A DNA stretch of 64,000 nucleotides from Tetrahymena thermophila SB210. Lineage: Eukaryota; Ciliophora; Oligohymenophorea; Hymenostomatida; Tetrahymenidae. The stretch lies in contig NW_002476431.1 of the NCBI RefSeq assembly GCF_000189635.1, positions 124,001 to 188,000 on the forward strand. Direction: 5' to 3'. Below the pieces are notes generated by a model. That model worked only from the letters and a program-made list of their open reading frames with translations. It ran no database searches and was not told where the DNA came from. The position numbers were made by a program, and so were the translations under genes. This document shows, piece by piece, positions 1-13,887 of this stretch. Positions within the stretch are counted from its first letter, which is position 1; the number at the start of each line of letters is the position of its first letter.

Positions 1-3000
1 TATTTGGTGAAGGTTTAGGTGAAAAATTTTATTTTATTTTTTTTTAGACTCCGAATCTTATAAATATTTAAGGAGACAGCGTTTCTAAATTGATTATTGT
101 TTTCCTAACAATTTGTCTTCTTATTTTTAAAAACTCTTTCAGATAATAATAATTTTTTTAATAATCATTATTTTCCTCTTGATTTAACTCATTTTGCTAA
201 TGTAAGTGGGTTTATTCTATTTAGGGAATGTAATTCAAAGTATTTCTAGATGACGAATTTTCTTATTGTGAAATAAACCTTAATTTATTACCTGTAGGAG
301 TTTTTATTAATAAAAGAGACTAACTTATTAAAAAAGATAGTTTGAGCCCAATATTTATTAATTCACTATTTTCCTTTATAAAGTATAAAATTGAATTTCT
401 ATTTTTTCATAATAAATTTTACTTGTTGCTAAAATTCACCTTAATATCTTCCAATTGTGTTGTCAAAGCTAATTATGATTTACTAATATCCTTCATCTAA
501 GCTCTGATAGAATTATTTCCAATTTTTTTACAAATTGCTATTTTTAGGTAAGTTAAAGTAGTAATTCAATATAAAATCTGCTATTCCCCATCTCGTAACA
601 ATATTTGTCTCAAATAAAAAGTTTTCTAAAAATTCAATTTCGTTGTTCTAAATGGTAAAAACAAGCTTTCCTGTATAATACATGCTCTCAATATCCATAG
701 TTAAGGTAAGTTTGTATAATGATTCATTATTTTTTAAACTAAAATTTTACTAACTTGTAAATCCATTTTTATTGGATTCTATAACTTTAAATTTTATTTT
801 GAATTTTTCTAACTTCCAAATACAAACCTCAGAGTTATTAAACCTTGAGTAAAATGCTAAATATCTATCTTTGCACTGTTTTACTTTTTGGAATAACGAA
901 TTGATTTCTTAAATCCTTTTAGTTTCCCTGAATTTGAATTGCTTAAATAAAACTTAATAAAAAAAATTAATATTTTATAAGTAAATTATTTAATTAATTT
1001 CTCTTTTATTAAAAACATGGATGTAAATAAAAGATATTACAAAGTTCTTCCTTCTCTCTTGTTAGCTTTTCTTACTCATTGAGAGCTTTTTCATTTTATG
1101 GATCCAGTAGCAAGTTGTTATTTTGATTATCTTTGTTATTATTATTTTAATTTTCTTACTGTTATTTATCTTCCTATATCCCACCTTCACGATCACCTTC
1201 ATCGCTAAACAAATCATCATCATTCTCTATTTTTATTTTAAAATATTAATAAAATGATTTAAATAGTTAAGTTAATACATAAAGAAGGTTAATTTTAAGT
1301 CATATTCTTATTATCAGGTCCTACAAATTCTAATTTTTATAAAGAATTTTCTTTATCTTTTTGATTCCTCTCAGCTTCTTCAGCCATTAATCTCTCAAAT
1401 TTTTAGGAGATAACCTTCTCAAAATCAAAACCCTAAATGAAATTGTAAGTTCCATCATCATCGAAAATTTCAAATGAATTTTTGTGTTTTAAAGGAGGGC
1501 TCTACTACTTTTATTGATCTTCTGTATATTTTTATTCATTACTTGACGTTACTTGCTACTATTACTACTATTTAGAAAATTGTATTTAAATAGAAGGCTT
1601 TTTTTATCCCGTTAATGTATCAGGAGAATAGATAATTTATGAACTGGAAATTTATTCTGAAGTATTTTTTTAGTTGCTTCTGCTTTAAACTTATTGTAAT
1701 TTTGTTAAAGATGTCTAAGGGCGTTATCTTTATATTTAATTTTAAGGTATTATTTTTATTTGTGGGTTTTAAACATGTAAACTATTAACACGTATTTGTG
1801 GATGCTTTAAGGGATGCTTATTTGCTAATTTCTAGTTTTCATCTCCCTATTCATCAATAGTATAATAACTATTATTTGTATTAATTTAATCATTATTTGT
1901 ATTTATTTTTATTTAATATTATGATTTTTTTATTTAAAATCCTTTCTTTTATGTGCTCGAGTTCTGCTTACTTTCTTATGGTCTTACTAATAATTCATAT
2001 TTGTACAAGCTATTGACTAGGTAGCTTGGAGATTTTGGAGTATTTGTTTTTGGTATGTTAATGTTCTTATTACTTGATTAGCCACTAGTATTACCGTAAT
2101 CTAAATTATCTACTAAATTGTAATCTTCTTAATTTAGCTTTAAAAGTAAGTTTTTTGTTGAGCTTTGTGGTCTGTAAGTACTTAACTAAGTGTTAGAAGT
2201 AAGTGGGCGTTTATGCTTCTTAATAGTTGCAGCTTAAAAGCTATTTTACATAGATTGTTATTTATTGAGGAAGTTAAAATTTAAATTTTTTGGACTTTTG
2301 AAATATTAGTCTTAAATAGATAAACTATTTTAATTACTTTTAAAATCATTGAATTAATTATTCATTTTATCATAATCTTCTAAATTTTATGTTTCAGGCT
2401 GCTAACCATTAAACAATTAATTTTTTTCATTGTTTCTGCTAAATAATTATTAATCTTAAACAGACTCAAAATAGGAAGATTAAGGTAAAAATTAGCTTAA
2501 TTCTTTCTTATGCTCAAGAAAATTATTGTAATTAGCTTAGAGTTTATTCACTAAGCTATCAATATTTTTTGTCCCTTAAAATCTTTTTAAACTCCTTTAT
2601 TCTAAAATACGTAAAGTAACTTCATTTTCTTAATCAATTTATCCAAATATCTTTGATGATCTTTATCTACTTAATTATCTTGAAGCAAAATTTTATTTTT
2701 AATTATTGTTAAATTAAAAGGCATTATTTTAAATATTTGGCATTTAAGCTGATTTAATTCTCTCTTGAATTAAGCTTTCCTTTGTTGGGATATTAAATGA
2801 AGGGTTTCTGGTTTTTTGATTTTTATTGTCCTACTCTTTCCTATTTATTTTTTGGGTTTTAGCTCCTTACAGTTACTGATTTTTTTATCCTAAATTTTAT
2901 TTCTAATCTTCTTTTGTAGTTAGTTTATTGCTGCTTTTTTTAGATTTATCTGTATGCTAAGTTTTCTAAAAAAAGTCTGTGAAAAATAATATTTAGCTTT

Positions 3001-4633
3001 CAACAAGAGTTTCATCACTAAACAAGTTCTAGTTTTCTTCATTATCATCATCAGGTTGTTGCTATTTTTACTTAGCGTGTGTTGGTGCAAAACCTTCAAA
3101 AATTTCATTTACTTCACTAGTTTACAAATAAGATTAAATAGCATCAAAATTTAGGGAAAGAGTTTTCTATTACTTTGAAGGGTCATCACTTCCAATTTCA
3201 GCTATTTCCAAATCTTCTTTAAATATTTTATCAAGCTATTCGGAAGCCATATTTTCATCAATGTCATTTTGAATTATTTTAACTACTTAATTTATTCTAT
3301 CTTTATATGAATTCAATAATTTTTAATTCCCATCACCAGGATCAATACCTCTCTTTTTCATATAAGATCTTGCTAGAAAATATGCTTATTTGTAAAATGA
3401 TAAACTCTCTACAAAAAATTCTCCTTATTACAACGCTCTACCAATTAGATGAATGATGTGAATTAGCATAATTTATTTTTTTTCTAAATAAGACAAGCTA
3501 AGCTTATCTATTATAAATTTGTCTCCAAATTTTTTATTTTAAACATTTTTATATTTGGTAATGATTATATTCATGCATTATTTAGCATATTTCATTGTCT
3601 CTTCAATGTCTTATTTTTATTAAAGCAAGCTATTCTGCTGAATTTATGCAATATTAGTCAATGAAATTTAACCATTTACAAATAATTAAGAATTCTTTTA
3701 ATTTATTTGCGAAGAAGAAAACATATGTGTATATTCAGCTAAATAATAATACAGATTTTCGATGTTGCTTTGAGGATGCTCTTATAATTTCGTTTTGTGG
3801 CAGCATGACTCGCATTCACTTAATACTAATTTTATAGTTTCAATAATCTTTCCAACTTTCTTTCTCTTTTTAAAAACTACATATAAAGAATTGGCTATGC
3901 TTATACGCTATAAATACCATTCAATAATATTATTTTCCTTTCTTGAAAGTTTTTCTCCATTAGGGCCATTTATAGGCTCTTCCATAATTTTAACTGGATA
4001 AGTATACCTTAGACCCTCAAAAAAAAAATTTTCTGCTTCTTTATACTTTTATTTTCTATATTATATATTTCCTAAACATTGAAATTCAAAGCTTAATTTC
4101 AACGACAAATCTATGATTTATTTATATTATTCTTCATTAGCTGTCTTTTAAAAGGATTAAAAATAGATTGTTAGATAATTTTTAATAATTAACTGAATAA
4201 AAATAATATTAAAACTAAATAAAAGCTTTAAAGAAACATTATGATATTTTACATTACTAATCTGATCCAAAAATGCTTAAAGCTGCTTTTTATATTAGTA
4301 GATAAGTTAATGCCCTAATTTAAAATTTTCTTCATCATCAGATTTCTGATTCTACTATTCATCAATTGCTTATGCTTAAAATTAAAATTATTAATTAGGC
4401 ACCTGCAATTACAATTAAGCCTTTTACTTGAATTAATTTATATCTTCTATCGAATTTTGCTATATCCTTTCATTTTAAGAAGCATTTTATTTATTTATTT
4501 TCTATTACTATTGTTACTATTATAATGATATTTATTATTGTTAAATATATTAGTTTCCTTATTTCTAATAACTCTAACTATATGGTTCTCCCTTTTAGCT
4601 ATATTCATAATCTTAATCTTATTATTAAATCAT
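1..4633 (-). CDS. Large TPR-like protein with low-complexity middle, 3' end beyond window
   Basis: Read with TAA/TAG as Gln, the frame is open from ATG at 4633 (context TTAAAATG; upstream in-frame TGA near 4743). Inferred exons are 4633-1279, 1226-1041, 952-423 and 373-1, with GT-AG introns of 52, 88 and 49 nt whose phases all agree, giving more than 1,480 residues. A Q-rich N-terminus is followed by helical repeats that look like TPRs, for example CLGNIQYRKQKYKEAENFF near residue 190 and IHLIGRALQQGEFFVESL near residue 400. Next comes a long Ser/Asn/Gln-rich section, an acidic patch, and a more globular C-terminal region (WKLEKFKIKFKVIESN) that continues past position 1. I do not recognise the family; the TPR call is inference from pattern. 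It is divergent from the ATPase gene at 5299. Confidence 0.75.
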
Positions 4634-5298
4634 TTTAAGTTAAGGATTGTGCAGCCAGCACTTTTTCACGAGTTAAAATTACTTTTGATTTCTTCCTTCT
4701 TCCTTTTTTGTATTATGTAGGTTTAGAAACCTTTATTAGTATCAAAAAAAACTGTTCTTAACTTTAAAAAAAAATTAATAACTAAAATTTTTAATATCAA
4801 AAAGTTCAACTTAAAAAGTAAAAGATTATATTTGAATTTATAAAATAAAATGAATATTGGTTGGCATATTAAAATTTGTAAAAAATTAATTCTAAATAAA
4901 ACTATAAAAATGTATTAAAACTAAAAAAAAATAATAACATTTTGTTTTTAAAATTATATAATAAATAATTAAATAAAATATTTTGAATGTTTTCAAAGCA
5001 GATTACAATACATTTTTATAGTTTTTTTAAATTTAAAATATTTTTGTTTTTGGGATTATAAGTCTGTTTTTTTTAGCTCTTTGCACTAATTTTAAATGTA
5101 GTTAATATATGTCACTTTTTCTAGAAGATTGACTTATGAATTTTCTTTGGTATTTCTTAATTAACAAGATATCAAATATTTATTAAAATAAAATAAAGGT
5201 TTTAGTTAATAAATAAATAGTTTGATAACAAATTACTTTAATACATATTTTAAAATAGCGTATAATTTGAAACAAGCGAGCTTGCAACTAATAATAAA
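4634..5298. other. Divergent intergenic region
   Basis: This 665-bp AT-rich spacer separates two divergently transcribed genes, so it should hold both promoters. It has long A and T runs and stops in all useful frames; I see no further gene or defined motif. Confidence 0.6.
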
Positions 5299-7338
5299 AT
5301 GTTTTCTAAGAGCTTAGATAAGTTGAAAACTTCCTTAAAAAATCGCATAGCACATTTGAAATATTAATACTATTTTCCTTTAGTAGAAAAGATTTATCAT
5401 AAATCTTACTTAAAGGAAGCAAATGAAATGTTTGAAAAAAGCTAATTAACAAAATAGAAAAAAGAGGTTAAAATTCCTGTTTTTGTGAACGAGAAGTACA
5501 ACAAAGTCTTTTAATAATTTTGTAAGAGCGAAATCACAGAATTTGGTTTTGAATCAAATAAAACTAGTTTGTGTGTTGTTTTAGGACCAAAAGGAATAGG
5601 AAAGACATCATTTATAAGATCAAATTTATAAAAATTAATTACATAAAGGAACAAATATAAGGTTTAGGATGCAAATTGGTATAACATTTAAACTTTTAAT
5701 TGCTCGTCCTTTGGGATACTAAATTATGATACATTTATTAATAATTTTGAAAACACTCTTATCAATTCTATTCATTAGTAATTTAGCAAGGTTGCATCAA
5801 ATCCTAAGCTGTACTTTTAACAAAATGAATCTTAATTTAATGCTATTAATATAATAAAAGAAATATTATATGAACAATATGCTAAAGAATTTTTAAATTT
5901 ATATGCAAGAGATATGATTGGAGCATTAATCAATGATGAAGAAATATTTATAAAAATTTCTGATCATGTCAAAATTGGCTTAAGTGATCTTTTTTAAACT
6001 AAAATGGTAGAAGAATCAGCAGATTTTAGTGAAGTTTTTGAATAAATTGTAGAAGTTTTATAGTCTGATTTTGAAAGCGATGGAATAAAAACTGCTATCT
6101 TAATTTGTGTTTCTCTCCTTTCTCGTATTGAGTATGAAAACAGACCTCCAAAGCTTAAAGATGTTTACTATAGAAATGGTCTAATTGTTAATTCATTTTT
6201 ATTTGATGCAATCAACTATTTAGAAGGATATCATCCATGCAATAAAACATAAACACAGTTTGCTCAAAATGTTATAGTTTTAGAAAACTTTGATAATTTA
6301 TTTTGTGGCTATTAAAATGATGTAAGATTTTATGATTTCTAAGATCACTTGCTATTACGTTTATATTCTACTGATAGAGAAAGGAACCACTTTCCTGTAG
6401 TTATTGAGTCGTCAAATTCTCGCTTTTTTACAATGGAAATGTTTGATATGATGCATGCCCCTTACAATACTTATGGCACAATCGAACTATATGGTGTTCC
6501 TGAAGAGCAATTAAGATCCCAATATGATTAAGTTTTCTCTATAAGATAAATAGATCTTCTCAAAAAAGTAATTGGAGGAAACACAAATACATGGTCCAGA
6601 TTATTAGAAAATGTTATATTGACTAAAAAAATAGAATAGAAATAAAGTAATGAGAAAAATAAGGCACCAGATTAAAAAAAGTAGATTGTCACTTTCAGTG
6701 ATATTTTAAATCTTTAGACTGAATTTTTCTAAAGGGAGTACATCTAATTTAAGTCAAAAATTTAATAAATATATTTAGACAACACTTTAGCTTAGTTATT
6801 AGATGGAGTAGATGTTCAAGACAGAGATATATAAAGTGAAAAAAAACAAAAAGACCCTGCAGAAAATGATAAAATTATTACATTTTATCTAATTGATACT
6901 TTAAATACTTTAGTTAAAAATTATGGAACTTTATAAACAGGAAGCGAATATGCCTAATTTAGAATTTTAGAAAATCATGTAGTTAAAGCTCTTTTATCAT
7001 AAAATATCTTGTATTCTAGATATTATTATTCATATATAATGTTTGATAAATATGTTTACAACTCATTTGCTAAAAAATACGTTTAAGAATTGTGGTCATC
7101 TCTATCTCTAAAAGAAAAGATTGATTATTTTATTTGGTGGAAAAAAAATGGAATTGAAAAAAGTTCTCTCTTAGTTTATAATATAAGTGGGCTTGGTTAT
7201 GAAGATTAACCCATGAACGCGAAGGATTTCTAAAACTTTAAGCTTAATCCTGAGCTTTTCTAAGAAAAGGGAATAGACTATTAAGTCGAGTATTTAACCA
7301 TAAAAGAAATTTTAATTTCGAAATTGTTAAAAAAATGA
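5299..7338 (+). CDS. P-loop ATPase (AAA+/STAND-like), single exon, 679 aa
   Basis: ATG at 5299 opens 680 codons without TGA, ending at TGA 7336-7338, with no intron needed. About 80 residues in is a Walker A loop, VVLGPKGIGKTSF, preceded by a hydrophobic strand. A plausible Walker B strand, VIVLENFDNLF, lies about 240 residues later near 6280, followed by a sensor-like strand PVVIESSNSRFF. The A-to-B spacing is far longer than in ordinary AAA+ or ORC4-type domains, implying a large helical insertion. No signal peptide or membrane segment is evident. The GxxGxGKT motif makes nucleotide binding likely; the cellular role is unknown. The downstream neighbour is convergent with 500 bp between stops, so it is a stand-alone gene. 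Confidence 0.85.
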
Positions 7339-7838
7339 AAAAAATGATAAAATAATTAAATAAAAGTTTTCAAATGATAAAATTTATATTAAAAAAATAC
7401 TCATTTTTCAGATAATAAATATTTTTATTTAGTTTATGAAATTATTTCAAAAATTTATTTCATTTATATTAATCTTTTTATTTAAAATCATACAAAAATA
7501 TTTTGAGTTTTTATTTATTTATTTTTTTTTAAGAAAATTACAAAAATAATTTTTTTAAAATATTTAAAATTAATTAATCAATAATCTATCTAATTTAAAT
7601 TAATAAATAATAATTTAATTTATCATGATTAATATTAAGTAATTTTAAAAAATTAACTATTTATATTCTTAATAAGATTTTATTAATGTTTCAAATTAAA
7701 ATTTATAATTTACTTTGTTAAAAATTTTAATTTAATAAAATTTTACTGGATAAGTAAAATATAATTTATACCAAACTAAACTAATATTTAGAATTAACAA
7801 TAGATTGTATTAAATTAATTAAAATATCAATCAATCAA
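7339..7838. other. Convergent intergenic region
   Basis: About 500 bp of A/T-rich spacer between two convergent stop codons. A (TCAA)n tract starts at 7827 and abuts the stop of the minus-strand kinase gene. No coding or RNA gene is apparent. Confidence 0.6.
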
Positions 7839-7841
7839 TCA
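7827..7841 (-). terminator. Tandem TGA cassette at kinase gene end
   Basis: On the minus strand four TGA triplets begin every 4 nt (plus-strand TCA at 7839, 7835, 7831 and 7827), so the true stop is backed up by stops in both other frames. This is a translational, not transcriptional, terminator. Confidence 0.7.
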
Positions 7842-10800
7842 AAGAATCTTATGATTTCTTTTACTACTTATTCTTTTTTTTTTAAAAAAATGAGTTTGAA
7901 AATATTTTTTTAATTATTTTATAGAAATTTATTTACTTTTATTATTATCTTTAAGATCTTTTTTTATTTTAAAAATTTCTTCAACTACTTCTTAGAAAGT
8001 AGGTCTTTCTTATGGGTTTCTTCTTAAACATTTTTTCATTAGATTCAAATATCTAGGTATTCCTCTTACAGGTATTTCTACTTAATAATTTTCATCATAT
8101 CCTACAGTACCATAAATTTACTAATGAGATAGACCCAAATAAGGTACTTTTCTCGTAGCAATTTCCCTTTATTAATTATTTAAAATAAAAATATTTAAAA
8201 AAAATAATATTACCACATAATCATGCCAAACGAGTAGACGTCAGAATGCTCTTAATATTACTCTCTTCTCATAATTTCTGGTGCCATCCATTATGGAGTT
8301 CCAATTAAGCCTTCATTTTTACGAGCATTTTTCTTTTTATTCAGTGTTGATTTAATTCTTGAAAGCCCAAAATCGCAAAGCTTAACATTCCAATTTTCAT
8401 CTATTAAAACGTTTGAGCTCTTCAAATCACAATGCATTACTTTTCTTCCATGTAAATATACCATTCCTAATAGTCATTTAAATTAGAAAAATATAAAATG
8501 GCAACCAATTAAATTACCTAATGCCATATCTTCTATCATATCAATTTATTTAGCTTCGCTAAAAGCTGTATGCTTGATATGTAAATGATCGTATAATGAA
8601 CCTTCTTGTAAATATCTATGATAATTTGAAATAATTAATTAATAATTTCAAGTTAACTTATGAATGAATTACTCTGTAATCATAAAATATTGTGACTGAT
8701 AAAAGCAAACACCCATATATAAAACGATGTTTGGGTGTCTTAGATTGTTTATAACACGAACTTCTGATATAAAATCTTAAACTTTTCTAAGGTGGAATTT
8801 CGAATTTTATTTTCCGAATTACTTTTTATAAAAACAAAATTTATTTTTAAATAAACAATAATTTTCTTTAATGAATACTTTAATAGCAACTTGAGTTTTG
8901 GCCCATGTACCTTTGAATACTTAACCATAACTTCCTTCTCCGATTTTTTTTCCAAAATCAAGTTCTTAGTAATTTATAATAAGTTTTTTATTGATACCCA
9001 TGTCTCTCAGTAGTTAATCCAACTATTATTCTTAAATGAATTGTAAAAGTTAGTTTTTTTGTGATTAAAAGTTAGTTAATTACATTTTTCTTCTCTTCTT
9101 AACCTTGATTTTTCTTTACTAACTTCTTTCATTTTATCTTTATCTTTATCTTTATGTTTAATTTGAGGAGTAGCTTTATCTTTGCTAGGGTTTCTGCTTC
9201 CATCTTTTGTATTTTCTTTTTTAAATTTTTATTGAGGTGTCTATCTTTGTTTAAGTTTTGAATTTGTATCTGAATCTTAGCTCGATATAGAAGCACCTCC
9301 ATCTCCCTTTGATCTCTTATTTACTACTTGCTTATTAGGTTCATTATCTGAAGACTCATCAGAAGAAGAGCTGGAAGAAGAAAGCTGATTGTTGCTTATT
9401 TACATTCCTTTATTTTAACCAGAGTTATTTTCGACACTCGAATTTTGAGCTGTAGGATTTCCAATTGCCCCTGATGATTAATTAATCAAAGTTTAACCAC
9501 CTGATTAGTTTGAAGATGTAATTTTTGTCAATCCAGTTTTTTGACTGTCATTTTTGTCACTTATGAAAAGATCTTTTTATATTCCAAGCTATTATGTTTT
9601 AAATAAAATTTTTAATTTAAATCTCTGAATCTCAAAAAAAGGTGATAAATTAATTTTTTACCTTAAAAAGAGTGTTTTCATTTTAGTTAATAGATTAATT
9701 AAAATTTAAAATGAATGGCTTTGTGTTGATAAAATCCGGTCTATATATTTTTAGTTTATTTAAAATTATTTTTTAATTTTGAATAAAAAAAAGTACTGCA
9801 AAGATTTAATCAAATCGTTTTATCTAATATCAGGGCTGTTCATTTAATTTACTGAGGCAGCATCATCAGATTTATGTTATTTTTGCTCTAAGGTATCAAT
9901 GGACTCTATACTATTATTGTTAAATTTACCATCTCTTGGGCCAAGTTTATCATCTTTCTTTTTCTTTTTAACATATGAATTGTCAAGACTTTGAGTTTTG
10001 TTTACCTCTTTTGATAATTATTTTTAATTTTTTATTTCTTCTTCTTAAATATTATTTTAATTTAAGTCTTGTGCTGTTTGAATATCTTAATTTTAATAAT
10101 TCCCATTGGATATCGTGTAAGCTAGCTCTTAGTTTTACTCTGTGAGTAAAGATTCTGATTAGATATTTTGAGCATAATCGCCAGACTATTTATGGTTCTA
10201 TTTTTTTTCAACTTTAATATCTTAAAATAGCTTGTCTTCACAGTAGACGTTATTTATTTATTGAATTTTTAACTTATGTGAGTTATATGTTGAGTCTGAT
10301 TAAACTTTAGATATATGATTATTATGATGCTTTTGTTACTCTGTCTAGGACTTATTCTTTTAAAACTTTAAAAACTTATGAATTTCTTCATCTTCGTCTC
10401 CAGCAAAATTTTTAGATTTGTCTTTTTACTTTAAAAATATTTTAAAATTAAAAAATTTTGGTAAGAACTAACTCTACTTTGTATTTGTAATTTTCTTCAA
10501 AATTGTTGTTGTTATTGTTGATATACTAATACTAAGGAGAATTTCTTTTTTGTTTCTTTTCTTTTTGGTCTTCCTTTACATTTACTAAATTAGAACCAGA
10601 ATTCTCTCTGCTCCTTAAACCGCTGACTTTTTAGTTATCTGATTAAGAATAGTCGCTTTCATCGTTAGATGAACTATTGTTACTTCCTTTATCTCTCTTT
10701 TTTTTCTTTATTTTTTAATTTTTTTTATTATTTTCGTTTTTTTCTTTATTTTATTCATCATCTGAATTTCTGTAGCTGTTATTTTTTTTGTCTTTATCCT

Positions 10801-13021
10801 TCTGTTTTTTACCTCCACTATGATCTTCATCTTCGTCTTCTTCAAGCAGCATAAAATTTTCCATTTGATTTATTTAATTAGAATTTAAGGCTAATATTTT
10901 TATTTAAAATAAAATGATTATATTTCTAAATAAATAAATTAGAAAATTTATATGAGATTATATTTATGAATTTGGTTTAAATTTTTACAATTTTTGTGAG
11001 AAGAAATACTTTCGTCCTCTTCCCTTATACTTCTGTAGTTTTATTAATTTTGCTTGAGAAACTATAAACTCTTCTCTCCTTTTTTGAATCTAGACTAATG
11101 CTTATGGATGAATTGCTTAATGTCTTTACTTAATTTCTTGTTATAGTACTTTTTGAGCATTTCTTAATACTTCAAAAAGATTTTTCTTTTACCTAAAGCC
11201 TTCATTCCTATTGATTGCTCTAATTCTTACTCGGTTAGCATACAAATACTCTATCCACATATTTAATTACTTTCAAAAGAAGGGCTGAATTCACCTAAAC
11301 CTATTGAATCTAGCCACTTGCAAATGTGTCCCGTATTCCATTCTCTTACTAAAAAAGAATATCATTACAATAAATAATCATGTATCAACAAAAATCTATA
11401 CAATCTTAAGGGAAATTATTTAATATTTCATAGCTCTCCATAATATCTAATATATCAATAGCCTTGTTATCATCTATAGAAATCTATAAACTCTATCCAT
11501 TCGTTCGATATGTGTCATTAACCTCAGTTGCAATTATATTAGATTTAGAAACACTTTCTTCTACATTTGTAGCTATAGCCTGTTTAAATAATTATTTTTT
11601 AAATCTAAATTTATATTAAATAATTTTTACGAAGTCATTGTCTCTATTACTGTGATATTGATTTGTGTATTGCAGTTGCTAGCTTTCTAAAATATTTGAA
11701 TTTATTTAATTATTGCTAAATAGATTGTTTTAAATTTCTTCTTTTATATTATTAGAGCTAGGCTTATTGTAATCATATTCGTAATCTTTATCATCTTGTA
11801 TACTCTTTTTATTTTTAGGAGAACTATTTTTTCTTTCTGAGCCGTTAGAGATTACTTTTCTTATCTAATCAATTGAATTCTTCTCTATTTTAAGCATAAA
11901 ATTATTTAATAAATATTTTTAAATTTTACTTTTTGATAAATTTACCTTCATAAGAATTAGTATTTGAATTATCTTCTTATCCATTTTTTCTTCTCTTATG
12001 GTTATTTTCTTGAATATAAATATAAAAAAAATTAACTTTTTATAGAGCCAGCAATTAAAAAATACCTTCTTTTGATTCATTATTTTGAGTACTATTTTTG
12101 ATGTGCTTTTTATCATTTAACCAATCGCCTAATTAATTATTAATTTAATATTTGGTTTTTTATTGATGCTGAATTAAAAAGTACCATCATATTCTTCATT
12201 ATTGTAGTATGTCATTCTTCCTTTACCCTCTTTTTTCCCTTTCACCCTAAATTAATATTAACATGAATTACACCCTTAGACTCAAATATTTTTTTACCAT
12301 GAACCATCATAAATATCTCCATTTCTATAAAAATACTTTCCTTTTCCATGTCTTAAATCATTAGACCAATCACCTGATAAAAATAGGTAATAGATAAATT
12401 TAAGTACTATTTTCAAATATGTTTTAATCAAAATGTTTAATAGTATATTACCTTCATATCTTTCATTATTTGAATAGAAATATTAACCATGGCCTTCTTT
12501 TTTATCTTTATTCCTTTTATTTTTAAATAAAAATATATTTTATTTTAGTTATTTTTTGTATCGTTTTATATAAAAAATAAGAATATTTAAAATTGTTTGC
12601 TCAAAAAACTCTTTTATTACCATGATCCAGTATAAAAATCTCCATTATAATAGTATTATTTACCCTATCCTTATCTCAGATTATTATACCATTCACCTTC
12701 ATATTTATCTCCATTGTTATAGTGCATCATACCTTATCCATGCCTAGCTCCCTACTTATTTGTTTGACCTATTTAAACAATATAGTAAAATTGAATCCTA
12801 TGTGTAATGTTTTTAATATTAGATAAAATGGATATTTTTAAATTTAAATTGATAATTTTGTGTTTGAATTCTCGTAATTTGCTTTAATTATATTATAAAA
12901 AAATTTTATTCATTAATTTACCTTCATACTTTTCATTATTGTCATAATTTATCAATTTTTTATGTTTACTTTTACTTTCTTCATCATTTTATAATTAAAA
13001 GATTTTTTTAAATAAATCCAT
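7839..13021 (-). CDS. MORN repeat - SAM - TKL protein kinase fusion
   Basis: ATG at 13021 begins a multi-exon gene ending at TGA 7839-7841. From the N-terminus: at least six MORN repeats (units such as [20 protein letters not shown] and GDIYDGSW; about 12,980-11,950), each near an exon border. A SAM domain follows ([15 protein letters not shown] then [14 protein letters not shown], about 11,340-11,150), then a long Lys/Ser/Asn-rich linker. The C-terminal kinase has G-loop GEGSYGQVFKG, VAIK lysine, HCDLKSSN near 8415-8436, DFGLSR near 8357-8376 and GTPQWMAPE near 8276-8302, which is TKL-type and complete. The SAM exon joins the linker through a 98-nt intron (10988-10891) with matching phase; without it one would wrongly start a second gene at ATG 10864. 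MORN repeats usually bind lipids or membranes and SAM domains oligomerise, so a membrane-tethered kinase is likely. The first splice donor of the linker is uncertain. Confidence 0.85.
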
Positions 13022-13887
13022 TTTTATGCTTTAATTCCTATAATTTATATCAGTAGTCTATCTAAACTTTTATTTTCAGCTAATTATGTTCTAAAAATAC
13101 CAGCAAAAACGCTACCTTTTATACTAGATTGCTTTTTCCTACTTGTTTAAAAATAGAATTAGTGATATCTGCTTTATACAAAATTCTTTCTATGAGATTA
13201 GCCCAAAGAATTTAAATAATATATTTATTTATTTATGAATAAAAAGGCTAATCAAATCATTAAAAATGAAGAAAAGCTATCCTTACTAGACTAACTTCTT
13301 TATATTTGTTAAGTTTTTGTAAATCTATTTTATTTATATAATTATTATGCCTAAATTTATATAATTGAAAAAGAATTCTTGATTATTTAGATTTAACGCT
13401 GGTTTGAAAACTAAATATTAATTAAATTATATATAAATATACAAATTACAATAAACAAATTCAACACTACTTTAGTTTATATTTTTAAAGTAAAAGCAAA
13501 ATACTAAAATTGAGTAAATTATTTAATAAAAATATGCATAAAATATATATATAATTTTAAATAATAGAACAATCTAATTCTATTAGGCTTATAAGCAAGC
13601 ATTCATAATAAAACATAAATATTTTCTATTCTATGAGAAAATACATTAAATTTTTTTTAATATAAAAAAGTGATAAACTTTTAAATTAAATCTTTTAACA
13701 ATATGAATGATTTCTTGAATTTTAATAATAACCTTTAATTATTACTATAATTATTAAATTTATTCTAGTGGAAATATTAAAAAAAATTAGAAAAATAATA
13801 CAAAATATATTTGATAAAAATAATCTAACAAATATTAATAATTCAATTTCTTAATTCTAATTTAAGTGATAATCTTTGTTTATTCTC
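13022..13887. other. Intergenic region upstream of the MORN kinase
   Basis: 866 bp of very AT-rich DNA between the start of the MORN kinase gene and the stop of PEX11. It should contain the kinase promoter and 5' leader. No supported gene. Confidence 0.6.

Noticed and set aside
363-480. Apparent frameshift and TGA stop near position 363 in the first gene
   Set aside because: A 49-nt intron (422-374, GTAAAATT to TATAAAG) removes the TGA and restores the downstream frame in phase, so no frameshift is needed.
10840-10864. ATG 10864 as the start of a separate kinase gene
   Set aside because: The upstream SAM frame has no TGA before it and joins it in phase through a 98-nt GT-AG intron; one fused gene explains the data better.
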